The notes beneath the pieces were generated by a model. That model was not told the DNA's origin. It did no database searches and saw nothing but the letters and a program-made list of their open reading frames with translations. Below, in pieces: positions 44,334-55,691 of a stretch of DNA of 64,000 bases; the stretch's first letter is position 1, and every line of letters begins with the position of its first letter. The DNA comes from Erinaceus europaeus (Eukaryota; Chordata; Mammalia; Eulipotyphla; Erinaceidae): positions 7,634,082-7,698,081 of the forward strand of contig NC_080164.1 in assembly GCF_950295315.1 (NCBI RefSeq), given 5' to 3'. Made by a program: the position numbers and the translations under genes.

Positions 44334-46564
44334 TTGGCGTCTGTTCAGTGATCTTACCAACAAATCTATTCCTGCAATTCCAATTAACTCTATCCCCTCT
44401 GAAGATTCCTACAGGTGCTTCCACCAAGCCATCTTGAAAGCAGCTTCCCAAGCCATTCCTCCTGGGAGACGTGCTAACTATACGCCTTGTCTTGATGCTG
44501 AATGCGAGCAACTACTAAACCTTTTTGATGAGTCGGGCGACCCAGATGTGGCTGACCATCTCATTGCCTTCCTGGATGCAGCACGCCAAGCCCACTGGCA
44601 ACAACTCATAGAAAGTCTGAACTTCACCCACTCAAGTAGGAAGGCCTGGAAGCTTCTTCATAGTCTGGGTGCCGGTAGCCAACCCCCTCCCATCTCCCAT
44701 CCTCCCGTATCTCCAAACTCAGTGGCCAGTCACCTAACTCAAGTTGGACGTGCTAAGATTGACCCAGTCTGGAAAAGAAAAATTTCCCATGAGTGGTCAT
44801 CCCACTTCCGTTTATCTTGTCCATCTCCAAAACTCTCTCCCTTTACACTGTCTGAACTGGAAGATGCTTTGAAGAGGCTTAAACCGGGAATGGCTGCTGG
44901 CTATGACAACATCACCCCAGAACTCATTCTTAACTTGGGCCCCATGGCAAAGAAGTGGCTCACTTCATTCCTGTCCCACATCTTGGAATCTGAATCTATG
45001 CCCAAAATTTGGCGTCATGCGAAGATAATAGCAGTTTTGAAACCAAAGAAAGACCCAACACTGGCCACCAGCTATAGACCAATTTCTCTCCTCTCTGTGT
45101 GTTACAAACTCCTTGAGAGGCTGCTTCTGTCATGTATTTCTCCTCTTACAGAGAAATTCCTATTACCCGCCCAAGCTGGTTTCCGCCCAGGAAGATCTAC
45201 CTGCGAACAAGCCCTGGCCCTCTCAACTTACATTGGAAATGGATTCCAGAAGAATTTAAAGACGGGTACTGTCTTTGTGGATCTCACAGCAGCCTATGAC
45301 ACGGTCTGGCAGCATGGTCTCCTAGTCAAGATCTCAAGATGCCTGACTCCATGGGTGGCCAACACTATATCGTTTCTTTTCCAAAACAGAAGATTCCGGG
45401 TGCATCTGGGTGACAAGTCTAGCAGATGGAGTCTTGTCTCAAGTGGCCTCCCCCAGGGCTCTGTTCTGGCTCCTACGCTATTTAATATTTACATCAATGA
45501 CCTCCCAGAAACTTCTTCAAGGAAGTTCATCTACACCGATGACATCTGCTGTGAAACTCAGGCATCCAAGTTTGACATCCTCGAGGAAACACTCACGAAA
45601 GACATGTCTCTGATATCTGATTACTGTAAAAAATGATGACTAATCCCTAGCACTGCAAAAACGGTATCATCTGTTTTCCATCTACACCATGCCTCGGCCT
45701 TGCGTGAGCTTAATGTGCAGCTTGGCGATATGAGAATCCGGCATGAAGCCCAGCCAGTCTATCTTGGCATTACTCTCGATCGCACTCTGTCATTTCACGA
45801 ACATCTCATAAAAACTGCAGCAAAGGTGGGTGTGAGGAATAACATCATTGCAAGACTGGCCAGCTCCTCATGGGGCGCGAGCGCTTCCACACTACGATTA
45901 TCATCTCTGGCATTATGCTATTCCACTGCAGAATACTGTGCCCCAGTATGGTTCCATAGCTCCCATGTCCACTTGGTCAATTCCAAATTATATTCCTCCA
46001 TGAGGATAATTTCTGGAACCATCCGTTCCACCCTGGTTCCATGGCTGCCAGTTCTTAGCAACATCGCCCCGCCAGATATTCGTCGGGATGCGGCATCATC
46101 TAAGTTCATTTCCCACATCTATGCTCGACTGGACCTGCCAATATACGAGGATATCTTCGCCCACCCTGTCCAATGCTTGATGTCTCGTCACCCAATCTGG
46201 TCCCCTATGCCTACACTGAACTTCTCTGTTCCAGACTCTTGGAAACAGAGTTGGCAGTCAGCTGAGGTAAAGAACAAACACCTCATCACAGACCCCTGCG
46301 AGCGTCAACCCGGCTTTGACCTAGCATGTTATGATTGGGCTCTCCTCAATAGCTATTGAACAGGCCATGGCCGGTGGGCCGCTATGTTCCGTCACTGGGG
46401 AGCCAGAGACAACCCGAACTGCCCCTGCGGCTACAGACAGACTATGACCCACATAGTCAACGACTGCCACCTCTCCAGATTCAAAGGAGGTCTCAAAACT
46501 TTACATCAGGCTCAACCTGACGCTGTTGACTGGCTACAGAAGAAGGGCAAACGCTAGAAGAAGA
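44334..46564 (+). mobile_element. Vingi-like LINE, 5'-truncated (copy 1)
   Basis: A 2.23-kb non-LTR retrotransposon unrelated to L1. It ends immediately after its stop codon (TAG at 46555-46557) in a short AAGA tail. ACTTCTCT at 44326-44333 and 46565-46572 is a fitting target duplication. The 5' part with the endonuclease is missing. Two shorter copies (51682-52072, 55692-55945) share the same 3' end, at about 95% identity by eye. Clade assignment rests on the RT and C-terminal cysteine motif, and on my recollection of Vingi elements in hedgehogs. Confidence 0.88.
44335..46557 (+). pseudogene. Vingi-like reverse transcriptase ORF with three stops
   Basis: One reading frame spans the element without any frameshift. 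It is broken only by TGA-TGA at 45634-45639 and TGA at 46357-46359; the last is a CGA codon in copy 3 at 55692-55945, so CpG decay explains it. Order: N-terminal linker (HSSRKAWKLLHSLG), RT core with LKPKKDP, SYRPISLLSVCYKLLERLL, QAGFRPGRSTCEQAL, VFVDLTAAYDTVW and GLPQGSVLAPTLFNIYINDL, the active site YTDD (45532-45543; the family norm is YADD), thumb, and C-terminal CPCG...H...C motif (CPCGYRQTMTHIVNDC). No RNase H follows, as expected for Vingi. The protein would reverse-transcribe its own RNA at nicked DNA. Not functional as it stands. Confidence 0.88.
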
Positions 46565-46572
46565 ACTTCTCT

Positions 46573-46736
46573 CGGGGCGGCAAGTGCTAGACTGTCACTG
46601 CTAATTTACATGCAAAGTGGATTTTATCAGATTCTACAAGGTTGTTCTCCAGAGTATGTGTACATGCTTATAGTCTTGCCAGAAAGCTGGAAAATTCTAG
46701 CTGCTTCTCATATGTCTTTATCTTATTGTCTTCTTT
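46573..46736. other. Unassigned flank of the Vingi-like copy
   Basis: No match to the shared 3' end of the other copies, so this is host flank beyond the insertion. Confidence 0.5.
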
Positions 46737-46990
46737 GGTACTGCCCCCAGGGTTATTGCTGAATGACTCTACGGCTCCATGTGGCCATTTTTTAAAAAAT
46801 ATTTTTCCTTGTGTTTCTCTCCTTTCTTTCTTTTTAGCTTCTGAATAGAGATAGAGAGAAACTGAGAGGGGTTGGGTGAGATAGAGAGGAAGAAAGACAC
46901 ATACAGCCCTGCTTCACTGCTCTTGAAGCTGAACCCCTGCAGGTGGGGAACAGGGGCTAGAACTCCAGAACTTGTCCTTCCACTAGGTAA
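46737..46990 (-). mobile_element. tRNA-derived SINE, family B, long form
   Basis: The 3' module GCCCCCAGGGTTATTGCTGA to CATGTGGCCATT, AGAGAGAAACTGAGAGGGG, TGCAGGTGGGGAACAGGGGC, and a diverged head. Confidence 0.72.
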
Positions 46991-47048
46991 TCTGTGTATC
47001 CCATTGTAGCAGCTCTGCAGGACTCCAGCTTCTCACTTGCAAGCACTT

Positions 47049-47072
47049 ACTACACACACACACACACACATA

Positions 47073-47114
<42 letters not shown>

Positions 47115-47575
47115 CACGCACACACACAGATGCACACTCACATACACACACACACTCACACACATGCACACACAGACACACTCACATGCACACTCACACT
47201 CATATGCGCACACAAGAATACACATGCACTCACACATACACACACATGCACACACACACTCACACATACACACACTCACACGTACACACACTCACACATA
47301 CACACACACTCACACATACACACACTCATGCACAAACACACTCACAATGCACACACACAGATACACTCACGCACACACACTCACACATACACACACTCAC
47401 GCATACACACACACTCACACATACACGCACTCACAGTGCACACACACAGATACACAGACTCATACATACACACACACTCACACATACACGCACTCACACA
47501 TATACACACACTCATGCACACACACACTCATGCACACACACTCATGTGCACACACACACGCACAAACACACATTT
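47049..47575. repeat. Composite CA-rich microsatellite/minisatellite
   Basis: About 525 bp of CA repeats with interspersed CTCACACATACACACA units of 12-22 bp. It opens with pure CA and becomes a higher-order pattern with CATGCA and CTCACG variants. Long His/Thr-rich frames on both strands (up to 255 codons) result from the repeat and are not genes. Confidence 0.97.
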
Positions 47576-47598
47576 TCAAATTGCATGTGTTCCGTTTC

Positions 47599-47750
47599 AG
47601 ATGTTTACATAGAGACAGGAGATACCTGCAGCCCTGCTTCACCACTCACAAGCCCCCCTCCAACCCCGCAGGTGTCCACTGGGGGGTTGAACCCAGGGTC
47701 CTTGCACCTTGTAAGATGTGTGCTCTACCAGGTGTGCCACCATCTGGCCC
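47599..47750 (-). mobile_element. tRNA-derived SINE, family B, partial
   Basis: ACCTGCAGCCCTGCTTCACC, GTTGAACCCAGGGTCC, and a head ending GCCACCATCTGGCCCC. The tail end has been overtaken by the CA repeat next to it. Confidence 0.8.
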
Positions 47751-47774
47751 CACTCATTTAGCTCTAACTTTCTT

Positions 47775-49470
47775 ATTAAAAATGGTCTGGATATTCTAAT
47801 CTCACTTCAGATTTAATTTGCATTTCTCTAAAGACTAATGAGGAGGAGGAGTCACTAATGTGCGTATCTGTCACTGACATGTCTGTCACATCTGTGAGGC
47901 ATGCACACCTGCTGTGTATTCAATTAAAGCTTTACCAATTTTTTTTTGTCAACTTGCTTGCTTTCCTAATGTTTTGGGAGTTCTTTTCATTATCTGGATA
48001 TCACTAATTGGTCAGATGTATAATTTCCAAGAATTTCTGCCTAGTCCATGGCCTCACTTTTTTTTTTTTGTTGAGTCTTATTCAGGAAAAATTTGGTTCT
48101 GATGAAGTCTTGATGTGAGCAATTATTTATTGGCTGTAGGTACAGAACATGTCAAGAGATCATAGTCCCAGCCGATATCCCTAAGTGTTTTGATCATATT
48201 TTAATATAATATTTTAATTGTTGCACATTTTATATTTATAATTCAAGTTAACTTTTTCTGGAAATCATTTTACTGTTTATTATTTTTACACATGATGCTC
48301 ACTGTTCAATATTGGTTGAGAAGATTTATCTTGATTTGCTTTCTTTTGTCTTGGCCCAACATTGACTAATCATATTAGTATGAGTCTATTTCTGTACTCT
48401 CTGTTCTATTTCAGTGTGGATTATTGGAGCATTAGAGTAAATTATATAATCAGATAACACACATTTATCTATTTAAAATTATCTTTATTTATTGGGTAGT
48501 GACAGCCAGAAATCAAGAGGAAGAGGGAGAAAAAGAGGGAAAAAGACAGATAGACACCTGCAACCCTGCTTCACCACTCACAAGCTTTCCCCCTGCAGTT
48601 AGGGACTGGGGGCTTGAACCTTGCAATATGTACGATCTACCAGGTGTGCCACCACCTGGCCTCATTCATTTATCTTTAGCTTTCTTTTTTAAAATAGTTG
48701 GAGTATTGTAATTCATATGCCTTACTGTATAAATTTTAGAGTCAGCTATTCTCTCTTTGGTCGGAATAGTCGTCAAACTGTTTCTGTAGACCTGAGACCT
48801 TAACTCCGGAATGCCTTCTGATAAATGATTACATATGCCTTCCAGTCATCTAGACCTTTGATTTCTCAGCACTTTGCTTTTCTCAGCTTATAGACCTTAC
48901 ATAAAGATTTTAAATTCTACTTGTATTTAGGGAGGGTACTGTCAAGATGGCATAGCAGTTGTGGTACTGAATTGCAATTATTTATTGCTAATATTTAAAG
49001 ACAAGATTTTATTTTTGTCTGTTGATTTTATTTTTGTCGGTGACTTCACCATAACCAAAGTCTATATGTAATCATGTATGAGTCTAGAAAAATTTTATTC
49101 AGTTTTTGTAGAGCTCTTCAGATTTTCAGTGAAGATAATCATACCTTTCTGCAAACAGAGAATTTAACTGCATTGTTTTCAGAATACAGATTTCACTCCC
49201 CCTTTTCCCCCTGTGTTTCTACACTGCTTAAGATTCCCATTTCTATTTTAAGTATGAGTGGTGAGAGTTAACACTCTGTTCTTGCTTATAATTTTAGTGG
49301 GAAAAGATATAAACTTTCATATCGAATGGATTTTGCTGCTAGCACATTTTTGTTACAAGAAGTTTATCTAAGATTTCCACGTGGCAGTCAGGATTTGTTT
49401 TCTTATGGAGAGTTGTCCTTCAGTGATTTCTTGAGTGAAGTAATAAGGAGTGGGAATTACCTCTCAACCA
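47775..49470 (-). mobile_element. Ancient L1 ORF2 remnant, split by a SINE
   Basis: The plus strand reads as reversed, old L1: TTTAATTTGCATTTCTC, AGTTCTTTTCATTATCTGG, TTTGGTTCTGATGAAGTC, and beyond the SINE AAATTTTAGAGTCAGC and GAGTGGTGAGAGTTAACACTC. Heavily diverged, of the type shared across placental mammals. Confidence 0.6.
48475..48662 (-). mobile_element. tRNA-derived SINE, family B
   Basis: TTTATTGGGTAGTGACAGCC, ACCTGCAACCCTGCTTCACC, GGGGGCTTGAACC, GTGCCACCACCTGGCC. Part of the box B neighbourhood is deleted. Confidence 0.82.
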
Positions 49471-49485
49471 GTAAGAAAAAGAACC

Positions 49486-49765
49486 CGGGAGTCAGGCTGT
49501 AGCACAGCGGGTTAAGCGCAGGTGGCGCAAAGCACAAGGACCGGCATAAGGATCCCGGTTCGAACCCCAGCTCCCCACCTGCAGGGGAGTCGCTTCACAG
49601 GCGGTGAAGCAGGTCTGCAGGTGTCTATCTTTCTCTCCTCCTCTCTGTCTTCCCCTCCTCTCTCCGTTTCTCTCTGTCCTATCCAACAACGACGACAACA
49701 ATAAAACAACAAGGGCAACAAAAGAGAATAAATAAATAAAATAAATATTAAAAAAAAAGAAAAGC
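49486..49765 (+). mobile_element. tRNA-derived SINE, family A, young
   Basis: The 9-bp target duplication AAAAGAACC is exact (49477-49485, 49766-49774). Head GGAGTCAGGCTGTAGCACAG, box B GGTTCGAACCCC, core, CT region and CAACGACGACAACAATAAAA tail near consensus. Confidence 0.93.
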
Positions 49766-49779
49766 AAAAGAACCATGAG

Positions 49780-50150
49780 TAGTGTAGCAGTAGCCTGTGC
49801 AATGGGTTGTCCTGCCTGAGGGACCAGAGATTCCAGGTTGAATGCTCAGCACAGCCATCAACAAGAGCTGAGCAGGGCTGTGATGAGGAGAAAGAGAAAG
49901 AGTAAAGGAAAAAGAATAGAATAGAGGAGAAGGAGAGAAAGAAAGGAAGAAAGTCAGATTCATGCAACCTAGGAGGTGGTATTAGACTGCCTGAGTGCCT
50001 GGGATCTATAGTTCAGTCTCTAGAATCACATGTGGAAAAGGGCTGTTGACCTGTTTTTCTCTCTCTCATTCTCTCTGTCTCTGTCTCTCTCTCATTTTTC
50101 TCTCTTCCCTCCCACCTCGATCTTTTATAAATTAAACAAAATAAATAATT
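49780..50150 (+). mobile_element. Older SINE-like sequence, two units
   Basis: 49780-49955 has GTGTAGCAGTAGCCTGTGC, a box B-like CCAGGTTGAATGC and GAGCTGAGCAGGGCTG, and a GAAA-rich tail. 49965-50150 has a similar layout with CT-rich end and AAT tail. Limits and family uncertain. Confidence 0.45.
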
Positions 50151-50237
50151 GAAAAGAAATTTGACCAGCACAACTCCCTACTCCCTGGTCAACAATGTTT
50201 AGTAGACACCATGAGTTGTATGAGGCTTTCTGGTTTA

Positions 50238-50270
<33 letters not shown>

Positions 50271-50522
50271 TCCTCTCTCTTTTTGCCTCCAAATTTGTCA
50301 CAGGGACTTAATGCTTGCATGACTCCACTGCTCATGATTGTTTATTCTTTTTAATAGAAAGTGAGAGCCAGAGACAGGTAGAGAAGGAGAGAAAGAAAAG
50401 ATACTTCAACACTACTCCACCACTCTGCTTCCTGAAGTCACTCGTAGTGGTGTCCCAGAACCAGACCCCAGATCTCTCAGTTAAAGATATCTTCTACCAG
50501 GGAAGCCACCAGCCAGCCCTCC
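50238..50522 (-). mobile_element. CT tract and long-form SINE, diverged
   Basis: CT microsatellite (50238-50282), then GCCTCCAAATTTGTCACAGGG (3' module), GAGAGCCAGAGACAGG and a degraded core and head. Probably family B long form. Confidence 0.55.
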
Positions 50523-51671
50523 TCATGTAGCACATCTAAAAGGTAAAAAATAATCATTGTGGAAATGAAATAAACAGTATTTTTAGTATGCATTTAGAAA
50601 CTACCCCCATTTCGTAAACACTTTTCCACAGTATATGTGGTACTGACAGAGAGACTCTGTGTGCCGACCATTTCATTGTGAGGATGTATCAGAGCTTAAT
50701 TTTTCTGTCTTTTCAATTAAAATTTCATCTGGGTATTTTTTGAATCGTTGACTATTACAGATGATAAACTGACAAAAGCAGCTTTAATATTTGATCCATC
50801 ATTTATAACTATACAATTCATAAAGTTCCTGGTTTGATCTCAAACACAGCAAGGGCCAGAATAGTGTTCTGGTCTCTGTCTAGCTTTGTTTAAAATTCAT
50901 TTTATAAAAAGGCTTTTTTTCCTCTTTATTTTTAAAGCTAATTTTCCTCCTAAGGGAATGCTTTTGTAGTCGAAAGAAATCAAGTGATCCTGGAGAAAAT
51001 GGGTCAGCACTAATAATATGAACTCACTTCTAAGGAAACTGCTTACAGCATCAGAGGAGTGTAGGCTAAGGCTTTTCTTTTCATTAAATCTTCTGGATCT
51101 TACCAAAAAATTTTTTTCAGCTTCATAGCAATCTTTTTATTGTGTTTGCACAGAGGGGCTATGGCTGCAAATCGTAGGCCAACATGGAGTGTTTACTGAA
51201 CGAAGTATAAGAATATTTATATCTGACACAGAGCAAAATAATTTAATAAAGAAAAAAAAACACATTTTTGAGTTGCGAAAACTGAAGAGTTTTAAAAATT
51301 TCTACTCAAATATGTAAACCAACCTATTCCACTAACTCCGTTCCGCCACTACTATGTGAATAACCTTGGGAAACTATTAATATGCCTTGGATGAGAATAT
51401 CGGTTGCATTGGAGTGAAAACAAATACATGTTGCAATACAATTTGCTCCAGTGTTTAGCTTAGCTTAGAAACAGAAAATGTTAACACAGTCATTTCAAAC
51501 TGTTGATACTGGTTTGTATTTGGGAGCCAACACTGAAACTGATATAAACACAGAGCACTTACGTTGGATTTCTAATTCACTTTGCTTGTGGCTTACACTG
51601 CTGGCTACTTCAGTGAGGAAGGAAGGAGGAGGAGATTAGGACTCAGTGACAGTCACATGCATGTGTTTCTT
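50523..51671. other. Unassigned, likely unique DNA
   Basis: No gene or repeat recognised in ~1.15 kb. Short frames lack motifs. Confidence 0.45.
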
Positions 51672-51681
51672 AGTGACTGTC

Positions 51682-52072
51682 CAACGCTTGATGTCTCGTC
51701 ACCCAATCTGGTCTCCTACGACTACACTGAACTTCTCTGTTCCAGACTCTTGGAAACAGAGTTGGCAGTCAGCTGAGGTAAAGAACAAACACCTCATCAC
51801 AGACCCCTGCAAGCGTCAACCCGGCTTTGACCTAGCACGTTATGATTGGGTCCTCCTCAATCGCTATCCAACAGGCCATGGCCGGTGCGCCGCTATGTTC
51901 CATCACTGGGGAGCCTGAGACGACCCGAACTGCCCCTGCGGCTCCAGACAGACTATGACCCACATAGTCAATGACTGCCACCTCTCCAGATTCAAAGGAG
52001 GTCTCGAAACTTTACATCAGGCTCAACCTGACGCTGTTGACTGGCTAAGGAAGAAGGGCAAACGCTAGAAGA
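51682..52072 (+). mobile_element. Vingi-like LINE 3' end (copy 2)
   Basis: A 391-bp 5'-truncated copy covering the last ~128 codons of the RT ORF, flanked by exact 10-bp target duplications AGTGACTGTC (51672-51681 and 52073-52082). The C-terminal CPCGSRQTMTHIVNDC motif and the TAG at the end are intact, but one TGA interrupts it (51916-51918). About 20 differences from copy 1 over this length by eye (~95% identity). Confidence 0.92.
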
Positions 52073-52082
52073 AGTGACTGTC

Positions 52083-52294
52083 ATTCTACATCGCATAGAA
52101 ACTGAATGAAGACCTGTCTGGGTCCTTAAAAAGGAAAGACATACATAGACACAATGTGATGTCCTGACACCTTGAATTAAGCTGGGAGTCTGACACTTGC
52201 CAAGTGTGACCCAGGATATTTTCACCTGTGAAGCAAGGAGCTCTCACTAAATTATACCTTAGGAGAATCCCTGGATAACTGCTAGGGCTGGGGT
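52083..52294. other. Unassigned flank
   Basis: Short interval, nothing recognised. Confidence 0.4.
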
Positions 52295-52475
52295 GGGGGG
52301 AGGGCAGGAGGTGGTGCTCCCCGGTTCAAGTCCCTGGCTCTCACCTGTGTGTAGGGCATCACAGCAGTGAAGCAGTGCTGTAGGTGTCTCTCTTTTTCTC
52401 TTCCTCTCTCCTTTTCTTCCTGTCCCCTCTCAATTCCTCTCTGTCTCTATCCTAAGTCAATTCATTAATAAATAT
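52295..52475 (+). mobile_element. tRNA-derived SINE, family B-like, shortened head
   Basis: GGCAGGAGGTGGTGCTCCCC head joined to GGTTCAAGTCCC box B, an unusual core (CACCTGTGTGTAGGGCATC) and CTGTCTCTATCCTAAGTC. The part between the A and B boxes is deleted. Confidence 0.72.
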
Positions 52476-52616
52476 AAATTACTAAAGAGAATTTTCTTCT
52501 TAAAAGAGTCAAACTACTACAGGCAAATGAAGTATAATTAATGAAGACAAGGATATTAACATTAGTATTTATAATGTGAACTTGAGTAAATGATTTACCC
52601 TTTACAAGCCACATTT

Positions 52617-52914
52617 AAATTTTTTTTCTTTTTTTAATATTTATTTATTACCTTTTGTTGCCCTTGTTTGATTGTTGTAGTTATTATTGTTGTTGTTGTT
52701 GATGTCATTGTTGTTGGATAGGACAGAGAGAAATGGAGAGAGGAGGGGAAGACAGAGAGGGGGAGAGAAAGACAGACACCTGCAGACCTGCTTCACCTCC
52801 TGTGAAGTGACTCCCCTGCAGGTGGGGAGCTGGGGGCTTGAAGCGGGATCCTTATGCAGGTCCTTGCACTTTGCGCCATGTGTGCTTAACCTGCTGCACT
52901 ACCACCCAACTCCC
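52617..52914 (-). mobile_element. tRNA-derived SINE, family A, young
   Basis: The 13-bp target duplication ACAAGCCACATTT is exact (52604-52616, 52915-52927). All modules are present on the minus strand; box B carries substitutions. Confidence 0.93.
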
Positions 52915-52977
52915 ACAAGCCACATTTTTTAATGTAGAATGTTAACACTGACATCATCATTATCTAAGAATCAAAGG

Positions 52978-53100
52978 GTAGGGGTGATAGCATAATGTTT
53001 ATGCAGAAAGATGCTCTTGACTGAAGCTCTAAAGTCCCAGGTTCAATCCCCCACATCACCATATGCGAAAGCTGAATAGTGCACTGAATTAAAAAAAAAG
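52978..53100 (+). mobile_element. tRNA-derived SINE, family C
   Basis: Head GGGTGATAGCATAATGTTTA, box B CCCAGGTTCAATCCCCCAC, then CACCATATGCGAAAGCTG and an A-run. The same short element recurs at 58508-58622. Confidence 0.78.
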
Positions 53101-53448
53101 TCAAAGTATTACTGTGCAAGTGTAAAATGCTCGGCATAAAGAAGTAAGATTAGGATGTTTTCAAAGGCAACTTCATTAGAAATACCCTTTGATGACTAGG
53201 ATACAGTGGTCACCTGCATAGACCGACCGGGTTGGTCTCCACAGCAATGCAGAGAATGCAACTGTTATCCAAAGACTTTACAAAGAGCACCACAGGAGAC
53301 TTGAGAAAGATCCATAATCCTGTTGTAGAATCTATTCCAAGACTCTTGTGAACCTTCTCTGTAAGTAAAATATGTGTAAACACAACAGTAATAGACATTA
53401 TTTACCCATCACACTGGCAATGGGGTGGTTACTAACCAAACTCTCTCT
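53101..53448. other. Unassigned sequence
   Basis: No gene or repeat recognised in ~350 bp. Confidence 0.4.
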
Positions 53449-53870
53449 TTATGTTTTATTTTTTATTAGTAATTTAATATTGATTTAGAATATTGTAAGA
53501 TAACAGGGGTATAGTTCCATACAGTTCCCCTCCACTGGAGGCATGCTTATTCTTTATACGTTGTTAGGAATACAGACCAAAACTCTTTAGTGGGTGCAGA
53601 AGGTGGGGGTGCTGGCTTCTGTAATTGCTGGTCTGCTGGAAATGGGTGTTGGAAGGTAGATCCATAACCCCAACCTGTTTCTACCCTTACCTAGTGGGGC
53701 AGGGCCCCTAGGAGGTGAGGTCCCAGGACACATGGGTGATGTTGTGTGCCCAGGGAGTTCAGGATGGAAATCATAGTATCTTCTGTAACTTGGTGGCTGA
53801 AAGGATGTAAGATGGAAAGTGAGATAAAAATCTAAAGAATCTCTCATACCGTAAAATGAAGTTTTAAGAA
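53449..53870 (-). mobile_element. L1 3' tail, older
   Basis: Reverse of L1 3' UTR with more divergence: GGTATAGTTCCATACAG, GTGCAGAAGGTGGGGGTGC, AACTTGGTGGCTGAAAGG. 5'-truncated. Confidence 0.72.
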
Positions 53871-53944
53871 AAAGTTTTTGGTTGCACTTATGGCCTCATC
53901 CACGTGTAAATTTTCATGATTCTGATACTCAGTACTTTTTGTCC

Positions 53945-54222
53945 GTTTTTGTTGTTCTTTTTATTGCTACCTGGGTTATCGCTGGGACTCGGTGCCTGCA
54001 TGAGGGACTCACTGCTCCCAGTGATTATACTTCCCCTTTATTTATTAGAACAAATAAATAACTTGAGAACTTGAGAATGGGTGTAGAGAGGGAAAGGGAG
54101 AGAGAGAGAGAGACACCACAGAGCTGCTTCAAAGCTTGTGAAACTTCCTCCTGTAGGTAGGGAACGTGGGTTTGATCTCTAGTCCTCACTCATGGTAACG
54201 TGCTAGATCTTGGCCCCCAGGT
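53945..54222 (-). mobile_element. tRNA-derived SINE, family B, long form
   Basis: 3' module TGCTACCTGGGTTATCGCTGG to CACTGCTCCCAGTGA, GAGAGACACCACAGAGCTGC, then a worn core and head. Confidence 0.68.
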
Positions 54223-54282
54223 TAGTCCTTAATATCCAGGACTACTCATAGCTCTTTACTGGTTCCTTTCTCCCATTCTTTC

Positions 54283-54572
54283 CTTCTCTCTCTCTCTCTC
54301 TTTCTTTTTTTCTTTCTTTCTCTTTCTAGTTCTGGCACTAGGAATCCACAGTTTTTCAAGGTGACCATTTGTTCCTTTTTTTCCCCTCTATTTCACTTCA
54401 TAAGACAGAGAAATTTAGAAGGGTAATAGACAGAGAAAGAGAAAGAAAGACACCTGCAGACCTCCTTCACCACTTATGAAGTTTCTCCCCCGTGTGTGAG
54501 AAGCAAAGGTTTGAACTCAGGCCCTTGTGCATGGTAGGATGAACACTCAACTAGGCCTTCCACAGCCCCGCC
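54283..54572 (-). mobile_element. CT tract and family B long-form SINE
   Basis: CT/TTTC-rich start (54283-54327), a diverged 3' module, CACCTGCAGACCTCCTTCAC, GGTTTGAACTCAGGCCC, and a head ending CCACAGCCCCGCCC. Confidence 0.7.
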
Positions 54573-54579
54573 CTTGTAC

Positions 54580-54681
54580 TGTTTTTTTTTTCTTTATTTT
54601 TTTTAACGTTTCTAGACATTGTATTTATTTATTTATTGGATAAAGATAGCCAGAATTCTAGAGGGAGGAGGAGAGAGAAAG

Positions 54682-54725
<44 letters not shown>

Positions 54726-54846
54726 AGACCTGCTTCACCACTTGTGAAGCTACCCCTACCCCCCACAGGTGGAGGACTGGGGGCTTGAACCCAGGTCCTT
54801 GAGCTTTGTAACATCCGTGCTCAACCAGGTGCGCCACTATCTGGCC
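54580..54846 (-). mobile_element. tRNA-derived SINE, family B, with GA microsatellite
   Basis: TTTA-rich tail, GATAAAGATAGCCAG, GA repeat at 54683-54720, CTGCAGACCTGCTTCACC, GGGGGCTTGAACCCAGGTCC, head CAGGTGCGCCACTATCTGGCC. Confidence 0.85.
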
Positions 54847-55682
54847 ACTGTACTTGTTTCTTTATTTGTCACTGTTACTTCCCTCATTCTAGATTTTTTT
54901 TAAGTCTAACTTCATTATGACCAGTTGTCCATAGTTCAGCTTGTAGTTGTCCTATCTTGATACTTTGACATATAGTCTTCTCTCCTATATATTTCCGTTT
55001 TTGTAAAATACTTCCACAGAATCTATATATGCTCCTGATATAATAGATTTTTTCCCAAAGTATAATGAAATGAAAAGTTTAGATAATGAGGTGAGAATTT
55101 TACTAGCCTCTAAACATTTGTTTTTTGTTTTGTTTAGAAGAAGAGAATTGAAGGTTCCTCAGGACCTTCAGAACTCAGTGTTCTACTATTTAAGGATCAT
55201 ATTGGGTGTCCTGGAATAATACTCTCCCTTACTCCTATGTCCTAACTGCTTCACTGAACTATGGATTCTCTTTGCACACATGGCTTCCAAAAGCACTTTG
55301 TAACTTAGAAGTCAGTAAACTAGCATGCATGGGATTGTTATTAGAGTTTTCATATTAGACCCACCTCTGTTTTACTCAAGTGAAAGACATTTCCTCCACT
55401 CTGACAGACTCTACGAAGCCCCCTAAGGTAGATTATATTTTGGTTCTTTAAGGAAATCTCGGTCTGATCATGTCTTTTTCCCAGTGAGGTTACCTGTGGG
55501 TCAAGACGCTTCTTGTCTATGTCTTAGGCTTGAGGCTGGTCCTTAATTTCTAGCCATAGAGAGTAAAGAGATATCACCAGGATGAAGGAGGCTTCCCTAA
55601 AGAACCCTCAGAAGTATCCAGGAAGGACCAAAACTAATGAGCAGTGACAGCAAAGCAAAAAGACTGATTAGATATGACTCAA
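54847..55682. other. Unassigned, likely unique DNA
   Basis: No gene or repeat recognised in ~840 bp. Confidence 0.45.
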
Positions 55683-55691
55683 TGACACTGT

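Noticed and set aside
44334..46564. Contamination by invertebrate DNA as the source of the Vingi-like LINE
   Set aside because: Three copies with separate target duplications sit among hedgehog SINEs and L1s within 12 kb, so the element is part of this genome.
47049..47575. CRISPR-like array (regular repeats with variable parts)
   Set aside because: The spacing is irregular, the spacers are themselves CA repeats and the genome is mammalian.
46983..47799. Long His/Thr- and Cys/Val-rich open frames of up to 255 codons
   Set aside because: They are translations of the CA-rich repeat on both strands in several frames; no start context, domain or conservation can be argued.
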